From Emydura subglobosa (taxonomy: Eukaryota > Chordata > Testudines > Chelidae): a DNA stretch of 64,000 bases. The notes under the pieces were generated by a model. It ran no database searches and was not told the origin of the DNA. It saw nothing but the letters and a program-made list of their open reading frames with translations. Below are positions 48,930-59,454 of the stretch, piece after piece; the stretch's first letter is position 1; every line of letters begins with the position of its first letter. The stretch covers positions 55,267,849 to 55,331,848 of the forward strand of contig ML679941.1 of NCBI GenBank assembly GCA_007922225.1, read 5' to 3'. Made by a program: the position numbers and the translations under genes.

Positions 48930-50220
48930 TGATGTCATTCATATTTCAGAATTTTTGCACCTTTTTAAAAAAACAAAAAACAAACAAACCATGAACCCAT
49001 GCAGCCCTCTTCCCTCTCCACCTCTGACAGAAGCATGGAATCTGCACATCTTTGCACTATTTTCATCAATGTTGCAAGCACAGGGCGCACAATCCTCTTG
49101 TATTTGCAGAACCACACGAAGAACTTCATCAGTGGGGAACATAATTATTTCATGGAGGACAGATTGCTGTGGGACAGTGAAAACCAATTCAAAATTTTTG
49201 TGGGGTGGTTCTGGAACAGTTGCAGATGGAGCACTATTTCTGGGCCTGAAGAAAGGAGGACTGATTCATGGAATTTCATCATCATGCAGGTTTGGGACAA
49301 TGAGCAGTGGCTGCAGAACTTTCAGATGTGAAGGGCCATGTGCCTGGATCTGTGCACCAAGCTTACCCTACCCTCCAGTGCAGGGACACCAGAATGAGAG
49401 CTATACTGACAGTTGAGAAGTGAGTGGTGATCACGCTGGAAACTTGCTGGACTGCTACCAATCAGTGGAAAATCATTTTGGAGTTGGAAAATCAACAGTG
49501 GGGACCATTGCCACAAAGGTGTGTAGGGCCACTAATCATCTCCTGCTATGCTAAACTGTGACTCTCGCCAATGCATGGGACATAGTGGATGGATTTGCCT
49601 CAGTGAGATTCCTGAACTGCAGTGGAGTAATAGACGGCATTCATATATCCCTTATTTGGCCCCAGCCACCTTGCCCCAAAGTACATGAACAGAAAGGGCT
49701 GCCTTTCTATGGTTATGCAAGCATTGGTGGATTACTGGGGATGCTTCACTGATATCAATGGTGGCTTGGCAGGGAAGGTGCACAACGCTCACATCTTTAA
49801 GAACACAGGGCTGTTCAGGAAACTGCAAGCAGAGACTTATACTTTCCTGATTGGATTACCACTGGCAGTGTTGAAATGCCAATAGTGATTTAGGGGAACA
49901 CAGCCTATATCTTGCTTCATTGGTTCATTACGCTGTATACCAGCCGCCACAAGGAAAGATTCAGCTACCAGCACAGTGGGTGCAGAATGTCTGTTGAATG
50001 TGCTTTTAGTAGATTGAAGGAATGCTAATGTTGCTTACTCACAAGATGGAATCTCTGTGAGAAAAATATTCCACTCGTTAGACCTGCCTAATGTGTCCTG
50101 CCTAATATCTGTGAAGCAAAGGAGGAAAAGTTGCTGCCAGGTGGGTGGAGGTGGAATGACTGTATGCTGAGTTTGAACAGCCAGACACAAGGGTTATTAG
50201 AAGAGCTCAGCAGGAACTAT
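48930..50220 (+). pseudogene. Harbinger (HARBI1-like) DDE transposase, broken
   Basis: The C-terminal catalytic half is clear. FLNCSGVIDGIHISL (49609-49653) carries the first aspartate (codon 49633-49635). After a frameshift, NRKGCLSMVMQALVDYWGCFTDINGGLAGKVHNAHIFKNTGLFRKLQ (49686-49830) carries the second (codon 49751-49753). RMSVECAFSRLKEC (49984-50025) carries the glutamate (codon 49996-49998). In the usual VHDAR motif the D has become N (49784-49786). The N-terminal part, 48930-49560, is recognisable only as a collection of frames. The enzyme would cut and paste elements with gtctacac-type ends. Frameshifts and stops make it inactive. Confidence 0.85.
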
Positions 50221-50267
50221 ATGGCTGAGGGAGGCCTTGAAATAGCACTTTATAGTGAGCCACTGTA

Positions 50268-50590
50268 GTGCAGTGGTCCCCAAACTTTTGAGGTCATACC
50301 CCACCTTACCTGGTCTCTATCCACCCCAGGAGCTGCAATCAGAAGCCAGGGCTGGGAACGGGGCCAAAGCCCCATTGGGGCTTGGACCAGGGTGCGGGCT
50401 GGAGCTGCAGCCGTGGAGCCAGGAGATGGGGTCCAAGCTGTAGCTGGGGCCGGCAAAGGGGCTAGAGCTGCAGCCATGGGGCTGGGAGCCGGCGCTGTAG
50501 CCGGGAGCCGAGGGTGGGACTGGAACGGAGATGGCGTCAGAGTGGGGCTGGGTGGTGCTTTGTCCCTGCCCGTGGGGGCTGGCCCCCGCC
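50268..50590 (+). mobile_element. hAT fragment nested in Harbinger, left end only
   Basis: Starts cagtggtccccaaacttttg, the head of a common vertebrate hAT, preceded by ctgtagtg, which has T-A at its centre. The interior is GC-rich with repeated gctggagctgcagcc and gggagcc units. The closing terminus and the second ctgtagtg are missing. Harbinger sequence resumes near 50590-50600. Confidence 0.65.
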
Positions 50591-50599
50591 CCGCCATGT

Positions 50600-52100
50600 C
50601 TCCCATAGGTTCCTCCATGCCTCCTTTGTGGGAGCATGCCCAACTGCTGGGCTGTGCTCTGTCTGGCTCTGCAGTTTTGAGAGGAATTGTCATTGCTTTT
50701 GTTGTACGTCTATGAATGTAACACTGTTTATCATTGATCCTGTGAGTTCTGTCACACTGTACAATAATAAGTGAGTGGGTGCTTTCAGTACCACTAGGCA
50801 CTCTGCAGCATATATTGTGAACTAAAAAAGAGGAATTATTTTCCAAAAAATAGTTTTATTGAGTAACAAAACCAGTGCAAAAAAAAATCTTGTTTTTAAT
50901 GCATTTGCTTTTAATTTAACTTAATACATTAATGGAACAGAACTTAACAAGGAGGAAGAACATTCATGTCTGTTTTGGCTACACAAAGAGCAACTGTGGC
51001 TCTCCCAGGTCAGTGTATGTGAAGCTGTGGTTGTCCTCACTGTCCCCCAGTGTGGAGTGATGGGGTAGGGTTGCAGTCCCTGATGCCATGTGAAATGTTG
51101 AGGGGGGTATAGGAAGGTGCTAAAATGGAGTTCTCCATGGACTGTAAGTGGAAGTGAGCCTGTAGCTTCACAAGAGTCTGCAGCATCTGTGAGGGCTGCC
51201 AGAGTAGCTCCATTATGTGCTAATCCTACTCTTGCACTTTTCTGTTGTCTGCTCTTTCCTTCTCTGCACAGTCTACCGTATTCACCCGCCAGGCTCATGG
51301 TCTGATGCAGCACTGGCTTGCAGGATCTCACTGAACATGCCATCCTAAGTCCTCTTCTTTCTCCTCCTTATCTGGCTCAGCCTTTCAGGGGGTGTGGAGG
51401 GGAAACCCTTCCAGACTGCAATGGCAGCAGCTACAAGTAAAATACACAAAGGTGCCATTCTCAGTATAGTCACAACAGAAGGCAAAAGCTCAAATTCAGA
51501 ATTCCCTTCCCTTGTTCCTCTGAAGTTTTATACAAGACATGCTTCTTGACATTTCTGCTTTGGAGTTCTTGTGAACAGCATCACTCTCAGCACTGGCCAT
51601 AGTGAGTACGGCCTGCCAGGGTGAGGGAAATGAGGAAGGAATTGCTTAGATGCATGAAACTAGGAGTTTAGGGCAATGGCACTAAATACTGTGGCACCAT
51701 TTTCCACAAGTGGTGGTGATGATGATAATTGATATCTCGCTCCTGAGGGTAACACAGGCACAGAGAGGCCAGCTACTGCTGGAGTCCCGAAGCTGTCCAG
51801 GCCCATATGCCATCAGCCTATTTGCTACCATGGTGTGTCTGCCGATGTTATTGCCAACTGGTTTGGCAAAGTGTTGTACTGCGGAGGAAGAAATAAGGCT
51901 GCCATCCCTAGAAACCTTCAGGAGAAGATTGCAGAGTACCTCCCATGAAAGTTTCATTGCGATCTCTCTGAAGGATTCAAGGGATATCCCTGTGTACATA
52001 AATAAACAGCTCCACATGGGTCCCCTGCCTAATTCTAAATGGAAATGAAAAACAGATAATTCAGCTTCTCTTTATTGTACTGCTCCCTTTCTAGTACCAG
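50600..52100. other. Harbinger non-coding middle region
   Basis: Lies between the convergent transposase and Myb/SANT genes. It includes polyadenylation-like AT-rich sequence (acaataataagtgagtggg at 50761, ccaaaaaatagttttattgag at 50842). A minus-strand frame at 51682-52017 is open for 111 codons, but I cannot assign a domain to it. Confidence 0.5.
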
Positions 52101-52104
52101 TACA

Positions 52105-52740
52105 TTAATGAAAAGTCAAAAGCTGTGTTGCTCTAAGTTGAGCAGCGGCGATGTGTCTGTATATCACTGTAATGGGAAATACACACTTATCCAAGGTTCC
52201 TTCCCCTGCATTGCGTTTGTCCACGTCTGACTGTTGGGATTGACTTTCCTGTGATGTAGTTTCAGATCCTGTCTTGCGGCATAGCTGGACCCACTGGTTG
52301 CATGTCCCTCCTCCTCCTCCTCCTTGTTCTCGCTGTTCATGACAGCAGTTTGTCTCGGGCTTCTCAGAGGTGGCCATGGTGGGGTCTCTGCCAAGTATGG
52401 GATGCAGCACTTTGTAAAAGCAGCTGGTCTGCCCCTTGGCACTAGATTGATTGTTGGCCTTCCTGGCCTTCTGATATGCCTGCCTCAATTCCTTTTGCTT
52501 TTATGCAGCGCTGCTGATTCCTGTCATACCCCTTCTTCTACATCTGCTGTACAGCTAGCTCGTAGATGTCCACATTTCTATGGCTGGTCTGTAGCTGTGC
52601 CTGAATAGCCTCTTCTCCCCACAGCCCCAGGAGATCCAATACCTTCTGTCTACTCCAGGCTGGAGTGTAGCTGGCATGGTTGACTGGGCAGTTGCATGCA
52701 ACAATGGAGAACTGCTAGGTGTGTTTGCCAAGCTGGACAA
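52105..52740 (-). pseudogene. Harbinger Myb/SANT-like DNA-binding protein, broken
   Basis: On the minus strand the N-terminal part reads RRYWISWGCGEKRLFRHSYRP (52654-52592), corresponding to the W......GE......L and R... of the trihelix Myb/SANT fold. After a break comes RQAYQKARKANNQSSAKGQ (52485-52430), then FYKVLHPILGRDPT, then an acidic or glycine-rich tail. The ELRQAYQK.REAN pattern is typical of these transposon-borne proteins. Such a protein binds the transposase and the element ends. Stops and frameshifts inactivate it. Confidence 0.75.
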
Positions 52741-53077
52741 TCAGGAAAAAGGCATTTTAAAAATCCCTAGGATTTTAAAGGGGGGGGTCAAGGACCATCC
52801 ATTATCTGTGACTCTTGGGCAGTGGCATTCACAATTGTGACCAGAGCAGTCTGTTGGGCATTGTGGAACAGCTGCTGGAGGACTATTGGATTCAATTTTA
52901 GGTATCACAGTGTCTACACTACTACTGCATTGTCCTCCGTATATTAACTATGGCTCAAAGCTGTTTGGGGAGGTGGTGTTACTGCATTGTTGTAATGGGG
53001 TGCTTACATCAGTGAGAGACAAATCTAAGTGTAGACACGTACACGATTAGTTTGACATAAGGCATCTGATGTTAACC

Positions 53078-53341
53078 CAGGGCTCAACAAATTTGCTTCG
53101 GAGCTAGGAGCCAGCCCAAAAATGTAAGGAGCCAGACAATGTGGCCCAGCAGCGCCCTGGCCCAAGCGTGGCAGCCGCTCTCCCCTCCCGGCTTCCCCCT
53201 GTCCCTCTCCCACAATGTGGGCCCAGTGGCAGGGTGCCCTGGCCGGAGCATGGCGGCCACTCCCCCCAGAAAAAAACTAGGCGCCAGACTTAAATTTCTA
53301 GGTGCCATGGCGACCTGGCACCCGGGGTTTGTCGATCCCCG
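53078..53341. mobile_element. hAT element nested in Harbinger, intact TSD
   Basis: A 264 bp element starting cagggctcaacaaatttg and ending ggtttgtcgatccccg. Perfect duplication tgttaacc at 53070-53077 and 53342-53349. It splits the Harbinger right end, so it is younger than the Harbinger. Confidence 0.9.
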
Positions 53342-53375
53342 TGTTAACCTAACTTTATAGTGTAGACCAGGCTTT

Positions 53376-54790
53376 AATGCACTCAGCTTAGCGGGACTAG
53401 ATAATTTCCATCCCAGAATATTGAAAACTGCCACATAAGATACCTTGCTACCAGACAAGCAATTTTAAATAAATCTATCTGTCCAGGGTTAGTACTGGAG
53501 AATAGCTATTGTCTTACCTATATTTAAGAAGGGTGGGGAAAAAAGATGTGGACAATTACAGACCCATTAGTCTGACCTCAGTAGTATTCAAGGTTTTAGA
53601 ACAATTGGTGAAGTCAAAAATAATTAAATACATAGATGATGAAGATATAATGCAGCATGGGTTTACCAGGGGGTAGATCATGCCAGACTAAGCTGATTTC
53701 CTTCTTTGAGAAAATAATTGATTTTTTTTCTTAAATAAAGAGAATGTAGTAGATGTAGCACACTTGGATTTTAGTAAAGCATTTGAAATGGTGCTCTATG
53801 GGAAATGAGAAGTTAAATTAGAGAAGATGGGGATTAGTACAAGAATTGTAAGGTGGGTAAGGAACTGGCTAAAGGAAAGAAGGCAAAAGGTTGTGCTGAA
53901 GGGTAAATTATAAGACTGGAAGGAGACTATTAGTGCCATTCCTCAAGGATTTGTCTTGGTACCAATCTTAGTTAATATTTTGTGTTATTAATGACCTTGG
54001 CATGAAAAGTAGGAGTGGGCTAATGAAATTTTGCTGTTGATACAGATTTAAATACCCAGGATAAATTGGGTTATTATATGGAACAATCTGGATGACTCTG
54101 AAGACTGGAGTAACAAATAGGAAGAAATTCAATAGTACAAAGTGCAAGATGCTGCACTTAGAAATTCTTATTATTAGATCCTACTATGAACTGAGTACTC
54201 ATCAGTTGGAAACGGGAGATTGACCTAGCTGTGTTGGCAATAACAGGATTAGTGTGAGCCACCAATGTGATGCCTCATTGATGTGAAAAAGGCGAAGGTG
54301 ATGCTGGGGAATGTATCAGGCAAGGTGTTTTCAGTAGAGAGAGAAGAATTAATGCCATTGTACAAGACACTAGATCTAGAATATTGTGTACAGTTTTGGT
54401 CACTCATGTTCAAGGAAGAAGAATTCAGACTGGAATAGGTACAGAGAAGAGCTATTGTGAAGATCAGGGGAATGGAAGGCCTATCATATGAGAGGTGACT
54501 GGAAGTGTTTGGCTTATTTAGCCTAGCAAAATTAAGGCTGAGAGTGGATATGGTTGCTCTTTATAAATACATAAGAGGAGCAAACACTGGAGTGGGTGAA
54601 GAGCTATTTAAGCTAAAGGACAATATTGGCACAAGAACAAAATATGTATAAACTGGCATAAACAAATTTAGGCTGGAAATTAGAAGACTGTTTGTAACTA
54701 TCAGAGGAGTGAGGCTCTGGAATCGCTTACCAGAAGGAGTAATGGAGGCAAACAATGTATTAGTTTTAAGAGAGCTGTACAAATTTATGC
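53376..54790 (+). pseudogene. LINE ORF2 reverse transcriptase and C-terminus
   Basis: Starts ALSLAGLDNFHPRILKT (53380-53430). Then come PIFKKGG (53521-53540), a degenerate LD FSKAFE (53766-53790) and RWVRNWLKERRQKVVLKG (53854-53907). SAIPQGFVLVPILVNIL (53934-53984) sits at the usual S.VPQGS.LGP..F.I motif. The FADD-equivalent reads as part of a frame-shifted stretch near 54025-54045. Further on are LDLEYCVQFW (54373-54402), KIRGMEGLSYE, VFGLFSLAKLRLR, ALYKYIRGANTG and LFVTIRGVRLWNRLPEGV (up to 54743). This is a CR1-clade RT with its thumb and C-terminal region, damaged by indels. Confidence 0.85.
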
Positions 54791-55290
54791 ATGGGATTGT
54801 ATGCCAGGTTTGCTTGTGATGGTCAGGGACAGAGCTTGGCAGCCTTGAAGGGTTCCTTCTGGTTAATGTCTTATGTTTCTAAAAGCTCATTCTTCAGGGC
54901 TTCAGCAGTCACCAGCGGTCAGGAGGGGATTCTCTTCTCTCCCTTCCTCCCACATGATGGTTTTTGTCTCTTTCCTCTGAAGCATCAAAGATGGCCTTTA
55001 GCTGGAGATGGATCAACGGGATGGGATGAACCCAGTGCTTTTAGATGGCACCGAGCGTGCGCACACACTCATTGCGTGGTTCATTGATTCTTGCTCACAT
55101 GCTCAGGGTCTGATTGCCATATGTTGGGAAGGAATTTCCCTCAGGACAGATGGGCAGTGACCTTAGGGTTTTTTTTTTTGGCCTTCCTCTGCAGTATGTG
55201 ATGTGGGTCACTTGCTGAGATAATCTGGGTATATCTCACTTAATCAATTTTATACTGTTGCAGGGACCCCTGACATGGGTGCACCTTCAT
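54791..55290 (+). repeat. LINE 3' untranslated region (L3/CR1-like)
   Basis: Contains agcatcaaagatggcctttagctggagatgg, gattgccatatgttgggaagg, aatttccctcagg and cttcctctgcagtatg. These follow the ORF2 end directly. Confidence 0.65.
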
Positions 55291-55787
55291 GCCTCTTATT
55301 TTCTGCCTATGGCACATAATAGTTTAGTCTCCTGGGGGCTGTAATTTTGGTTGTTGGATTTAGTGTGAAAGTGCTGAATAGTGGTGATATACAGGACTAC
55401 ATGTTGATGGTCCCTACTAGCCTTAAACTGGCTCTAAAATGGCATAAAACTGAAGCTGCATGAAATTTGAAAATTTATTTCTGAACTATCTAATTTTGTT
55501 CACAGCTTTTTCACATTTCATTATTAGTTAGCTGGATGATTAATTGTTGCATCTGAATTTTATAGCAACAATGCAATCCAACTAGTGTATGTTCTTTAAC
55601 ATATATACGAAATAGTCAACAATATGCAGATTTACAGAGTATATCAGGCCAAGGTAGTACATACACACTCCTTCTGTTATGGGCAAAGAAGAATAGGTGG
55701 AATACTTAAGAGAAACATTTTAATATCAATTTGGACAAAGTGTTTTGCCTGCATGTAGGGAGAAACAAAATATCATTTTGGTATATA

Positions 55788-56190
55788 CAGTAGAACTTCA
55801 GAGTTATGAACATGTTGGGAATGGAGGTTATTCGTAACTGAAATGTTTGTAGCTCTGAACAAAATGTTATGGCTGTTCTTTCAAAAGTTTATAACTAAAC
55901 ATTGACTTAATATAGCTTTGAAACTTTACTATACAGAAGAAAAATGCTGCTTTTAATTATCTTAATTTAAATGAAACAAGCACAAAAACAGTTTCCTTAC
56001 CTTGTCAAATCTTTTTTTTAAACTTTCCCTGTATTTTTTTAGTAGTTTTTATTTAACTCTGTACTGTACTGTATTTACTTTTTTGTTTGTATTTTTTGTG
56101 TCTGCTGCTGCCTGATGGTTCCAAATGAGCTTCCGGTTCCAAATGAGGTGTGTGGTTGACCGGTCAATTCGTAATTCTGAGGTTCTACTG
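55788..56190. mobile_element. Tigger/pogo-like MITE, full length, TA duplication
   Basis: A 403 bp element with terminal repeats cagtagaacttcagagtta and taattctgaggttctactg, flanked by TA on both sides (55786-55787, 56191-56192). This is the pattern of Tc1/mariner-superfamily Tigger elements. It is largely intact and non-coding. The right end is shared with 27785-27841. Confidence 0.88.
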
Positions 56191-56192
56191 TA

Positions 56193-58055
56193 CCATGATT
56201 TAGTTAACAGCTGATTTAACACATTAGTAAAAACAAAGGGCAATGCAGAGGAATTCAGAAGATAGCAAGACACAGAAAGGAAAGGAAGTGGAATCAGAGG
56301 CAGAGTGTGAGGGGATATTATGTGAAAACCCATTAGTCTATGAATAAAGTTTGATCGTGATGGGGCCTGTATGGTGTGAAAATGTGTTGCAACCTCACCC
56401 AGCATTAGGAGCACAATTCAAGGTTGCTGTTCCTGGAGTGAGTGATTATTTTGTGTCTCATTGTGATAGATATTAAATTCTGTTTTCTGAGATTGAAGGA
56501 GGATGTGGAGATTTCTAATATTTCTTAAAACATTAGATAATTTCAGAGCTAATCAAGAAAGGATTCATTTCAGTCTCCTCACTCTCAGAAGTTATTTTTA
56601 TTTCTCTGATTCAGTTGTCTCTGAACTTGAAAACTGAACATGCTGTTAAAGCCATGTTCAAATGCCCCCCTCAGTTCAATCTCTTTCTAATCAAGATTTT
56701 ATCTCCAAAGCAAGTAAAAGTCTCTAAGCTGTGATTATTAACAGTATCTAAATGTTGTCTGCTACCTATTTATCCAGGAAAATAAAGTGATGAAATTGGA
56801 ATCTCTTTGAGGGACGAAGCTTGGAAACTAATCTGTCAAAATCTAGGTACTGGGTACACTTCCTCTTCATCCAACAGATGCCTAATTCAAAACATTTAAA
56901 ACTTTGCTGAACCAATCAGATGCTAGGAGTGAGCCTAGCATACTGCACAAATGCTAGATATGCATCCATTCACATCTCAGTATTACACATCTTTTGCTCC
57001 TGTCATGTGACTATTGACACTTGGACAATTATCTGCCAACATGTCACAGAAACATGAAACTACCTTGTTACTATTGTTAAATTCTGCCTCCTCAGCCTTA
57101 TCAAATTCTAGCTTTAACAATTACTTGACAGCTTTTAGCTTTATGCAAGTGAGATTTATTAAGACATAAACACAATTAGATTGCTTACCTTGAATGATGC
57201 TTTTTGGAGGGAGTGTTCTGCATGCTATGCTAGAAAGATTTTTGGTATTCTAGATTAATATATGATTCACATTTCAATTTCATCTAGTTTTTTTACTTAG
57301 TCATTTTCCTGTTGTGAGGATATGCTTTTGAAAGAGTAAAACTTCCCCTAGTAATTTCTTCTCAAAGATGGCAACCAGTCTGACCCTACTTTAACTGATA
57401 AAGGAGGAAGGGAATTTTCATCACTATAGTTAAGTCATTAAAAAATAGTGTTCTGTTATATTTTAGGGTGAAGCCTCAGTATGCAAGTGTAACTATGGAA
57501 ATAGTCTTCTGGCAATGAGTTGAAGTGGTGTGTCCTACTTGAGACTAAGCCCCTGGTTGTAAGGTCTTACGACCATTTCAGCTGAGCAGGACAAAAACCA
57601 GTAGTGAGGACATTGGTGAACTTGGTTGCTTAGGAAAAAAAATCAGGTAAGACAAATTTCCCTTTCCTGGGACTACGCAGTCATCCATTGATGAAGCATG
57701 TGTACAGAGATTTTGTCATAAGGCTCTATGTACACATCAGCTGTATTCAAAATAAACACCAAAATATTTTTGTCAAACAAAATGGAAGAAAATCAGAGAA
57801 ATGTTGATGCTGACTTTAGGAAGGAGTTGAAATTTATGCTTGAAAATAAAACAATATCCATTTGTTTCTATTAACTTGTAAATAAAGTGAAAATAGTTTC
57901 TTGTTTTTTTTCCTCTGTGGAGGTTGAACATTTCAGAATGGAGAACAGTTTATTGCATTTTCAATCCTGCATTTTAGACTAGATAGAAAAACATTAATTT
58001 TAAATCTTAAAATGACTAGAGAGAGGGATTCCTAATGGGAAGTAAGTTCAGTGTT
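56193..58055 (+). other. Intron-like sequence, nothing recognised
   Basis: AT-rich, with no exon or repeat that I can support. Confidence 0.5.
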
Positions 58056-58059
58056 CAGC

Positions 58060-59190
58060 TTGCTTTCCCTTCTTGATCTTCCCTTGGTGTATATTTTGGA
58101 CCTACAGGAAGCCTATTTTGATTATCCTAATGTGCCCTTGCTATCTAGAATGAATGCTAGTGAACCTATATCTGTAGTACCAGATGTTCCAGTTTGGGCT
58201 ACTGTCTTTTTTTCTGAAGGTTCTTCATAATAGCAGAAGTTGCAGCAACCTTTAATAACAAGCAAGCCATAAATATGCTACTTTAAGACTAGTTATTTTT
58301 AGCATCTTTCTAGATTCCAGACATACAACCAGTTTTCTAAATCATTTTAGATGTTCCTAAATGTGGTCAGCTGTGTCCTGCTTTAAGGACCAAATAATAC
58401 ATCCTGACTACTGAGACCCACTTACAACCCTTCTAGACCGATGTATAATGCAGGGGAAACAGAACGTGTCTGAGGGTATTGAGTGCACGTGAGCACAGTC
58501 ATTGGTGATCTCTGCCTTTTTCATAGTTTGAGATTGATTTAGGATGATTGATTCATTGCATTATTGCACTTCTCTATGACAAGTAGAAACTCTGGTATTC
58601 TCTTCAAAGCCAGGCCCTAAATTTCTTTTTGTCTAGGCCAGAATTTAGATAGTCTGAACATCTTTGTTCTGTTCAGTGAGGTCAAGGGTCTCTAAAATAT
58701 GCTCAGCCACAGATAGATTTTATTATGTATCTGAGTTGTAGAATGAAAGATGTACCGTTTCCCCCTTCATTGCTGAGCCCGTTCCATAAATATTTCTGCG
58801 TGCTGCATGGAGAGGTTTCAAGTCATGTAGTATATAGCGCACCATCATCCTACTTTCTTGCATGAAAGATTGCATGTAGATTGATGTTCCTCACCATGGC
58901 ATCTGTTCCTTTCTAGATTCTGCCCCTTTCTCTGAGCTTGCTATCAATCATTTGTTTTGGTGGACTGAAAGTAAAAGAACTTATTACCTGCACAGATGCT
59001 TCTTTACCTTCTTATATTCCCAGCTGCCTATTCTGATCTGCATTTTTGTGTGTAAATAGTTCATCCTGGAATTACGTGTTATAACAATAGTTATTTCTTG
59101 AAGCTATTAGTCATCGACAGGTTTTTACGTTGGAAGCTGCGGAAGTCTATATTAGGGCTGAGCATGACTGGGTGGGGAAGGAGGATGCCA
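58060..59190 (+). pseudogene. Second DIRS-like polymerase remnant
   Basis: LDLQEAYFDYPNV (about 58095-58133) matches the LDL.DAYFH.P RT motif of DIRS elements. VVAATF-like and PTFL/RLHVD segments follow. FWWTESKRTYYLH (58954-58992) sits at the LEWWT motif upstream of RNase H, and LSMTGWG (59158-59178) answers the DASLTGWGA motif. No gag, recombinase or ends are seen. It is much more decayed than the 37 kb element. Confidence 0.4.
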
Positions 59191-59278
59191 GAAATGGAAG
59201 TTCTGTGATTCACTGCTACTTGCTGTCAGAACAGAAAAAACAACCCATCAATTTCGGTTGATGGATGTGAGGATGCAG

Positions 59279-59452
59279 AATCATAGAAGATTAAGGATGG
59301 AAGAGACCTCAGGAGGTCATCTAGTCCAAACCCACTGCTCAAAGCAGGACCCACCCCAACTAAATCATCCCAGCCAGGACTTTATCAAGCCTGGCTTTGA
59401 AAACCTCTAACGATGGATATTCCACCACCTCCCTAGGTAAAGGCCTTTGAAA
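59279..59452 (-). mobile_element. CR1 LINE 3' end, truncated
   Basis: The plus strand reads aatcatagaagattaagg, gagacctcaggaggtcatctag, caaagcaggacccaccc, aactaaatcatcccagccagg and ccaccacctccctaggtaa. This is the reverse complement of the CR1 3' untranslated region, with the atcatagaa end unit at the left. It is 5'-truncated at about 174 bp, typical for CR1. Confidence 0.85.
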
Positions 59453-59454
59453 GA

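Larger units (their letters stand above)
48629..53372 (+). mobile_element. PIF/Harbinger DNA transposon, two-gene, degenerate
   Basis: An element of about 4.74 kb inserted in the LINE RT region. A candidate 3-bp duplication ttt flanks it (48626-48628 and 53373-53375). The left end ggccatacacc and right end (reverse complement gcctggtctacac) are loosely inverted. It carries a DDE transposase on the plus strand (48930-50220) and a Myb/SANT-like gene on the minus strand (52105-52740), the two-gene layout of Harbinger elements. Inside are a hAT fragment (50268-50590) and a complete hAT (53078-53341). Both genes have stops, so it is not autonomous now. Confidence 0.8.
44990..55290 (+). mobile_element. 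CR1/L3-like LINE, degenerate, with nested insertions
   Basis: Plus-strand LINE whose parts appear in order: a probable 5' region (from about 44990), ORF1 (45660-46440), the ORF2 endonuclease region (46740-47540), the ORF2 middle (48140-48627), ORF2 RT to C-terminus (53376-54790) and a 3' untranslated region (54791-55290). It is interrupted by a MITE (45205-45515), an antisense CR1 tail (47545-48138) and a 4.7 kb Harbinger (48629-53372). Removing the Harbinger brings EEKLRKL next to NALSLAGLDNFHPRILKT, matching an uninterrupted CR1-clade RT. The 3' region has gatggcctttagctggag, gggaaggaatttccctcagg and gccttcctctgcagtatg, which I know from turtle L3/CR1-like LINEs. Confidence 0.8.

Noticed and set aside
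50250..50846. 198-codon minus-strand frame
   Set aside because: It overlays the GC-rich hAT fragment inside the Harbinger. The Pro/Ala/Ser repeats reflect the transposon's GC-rich units.
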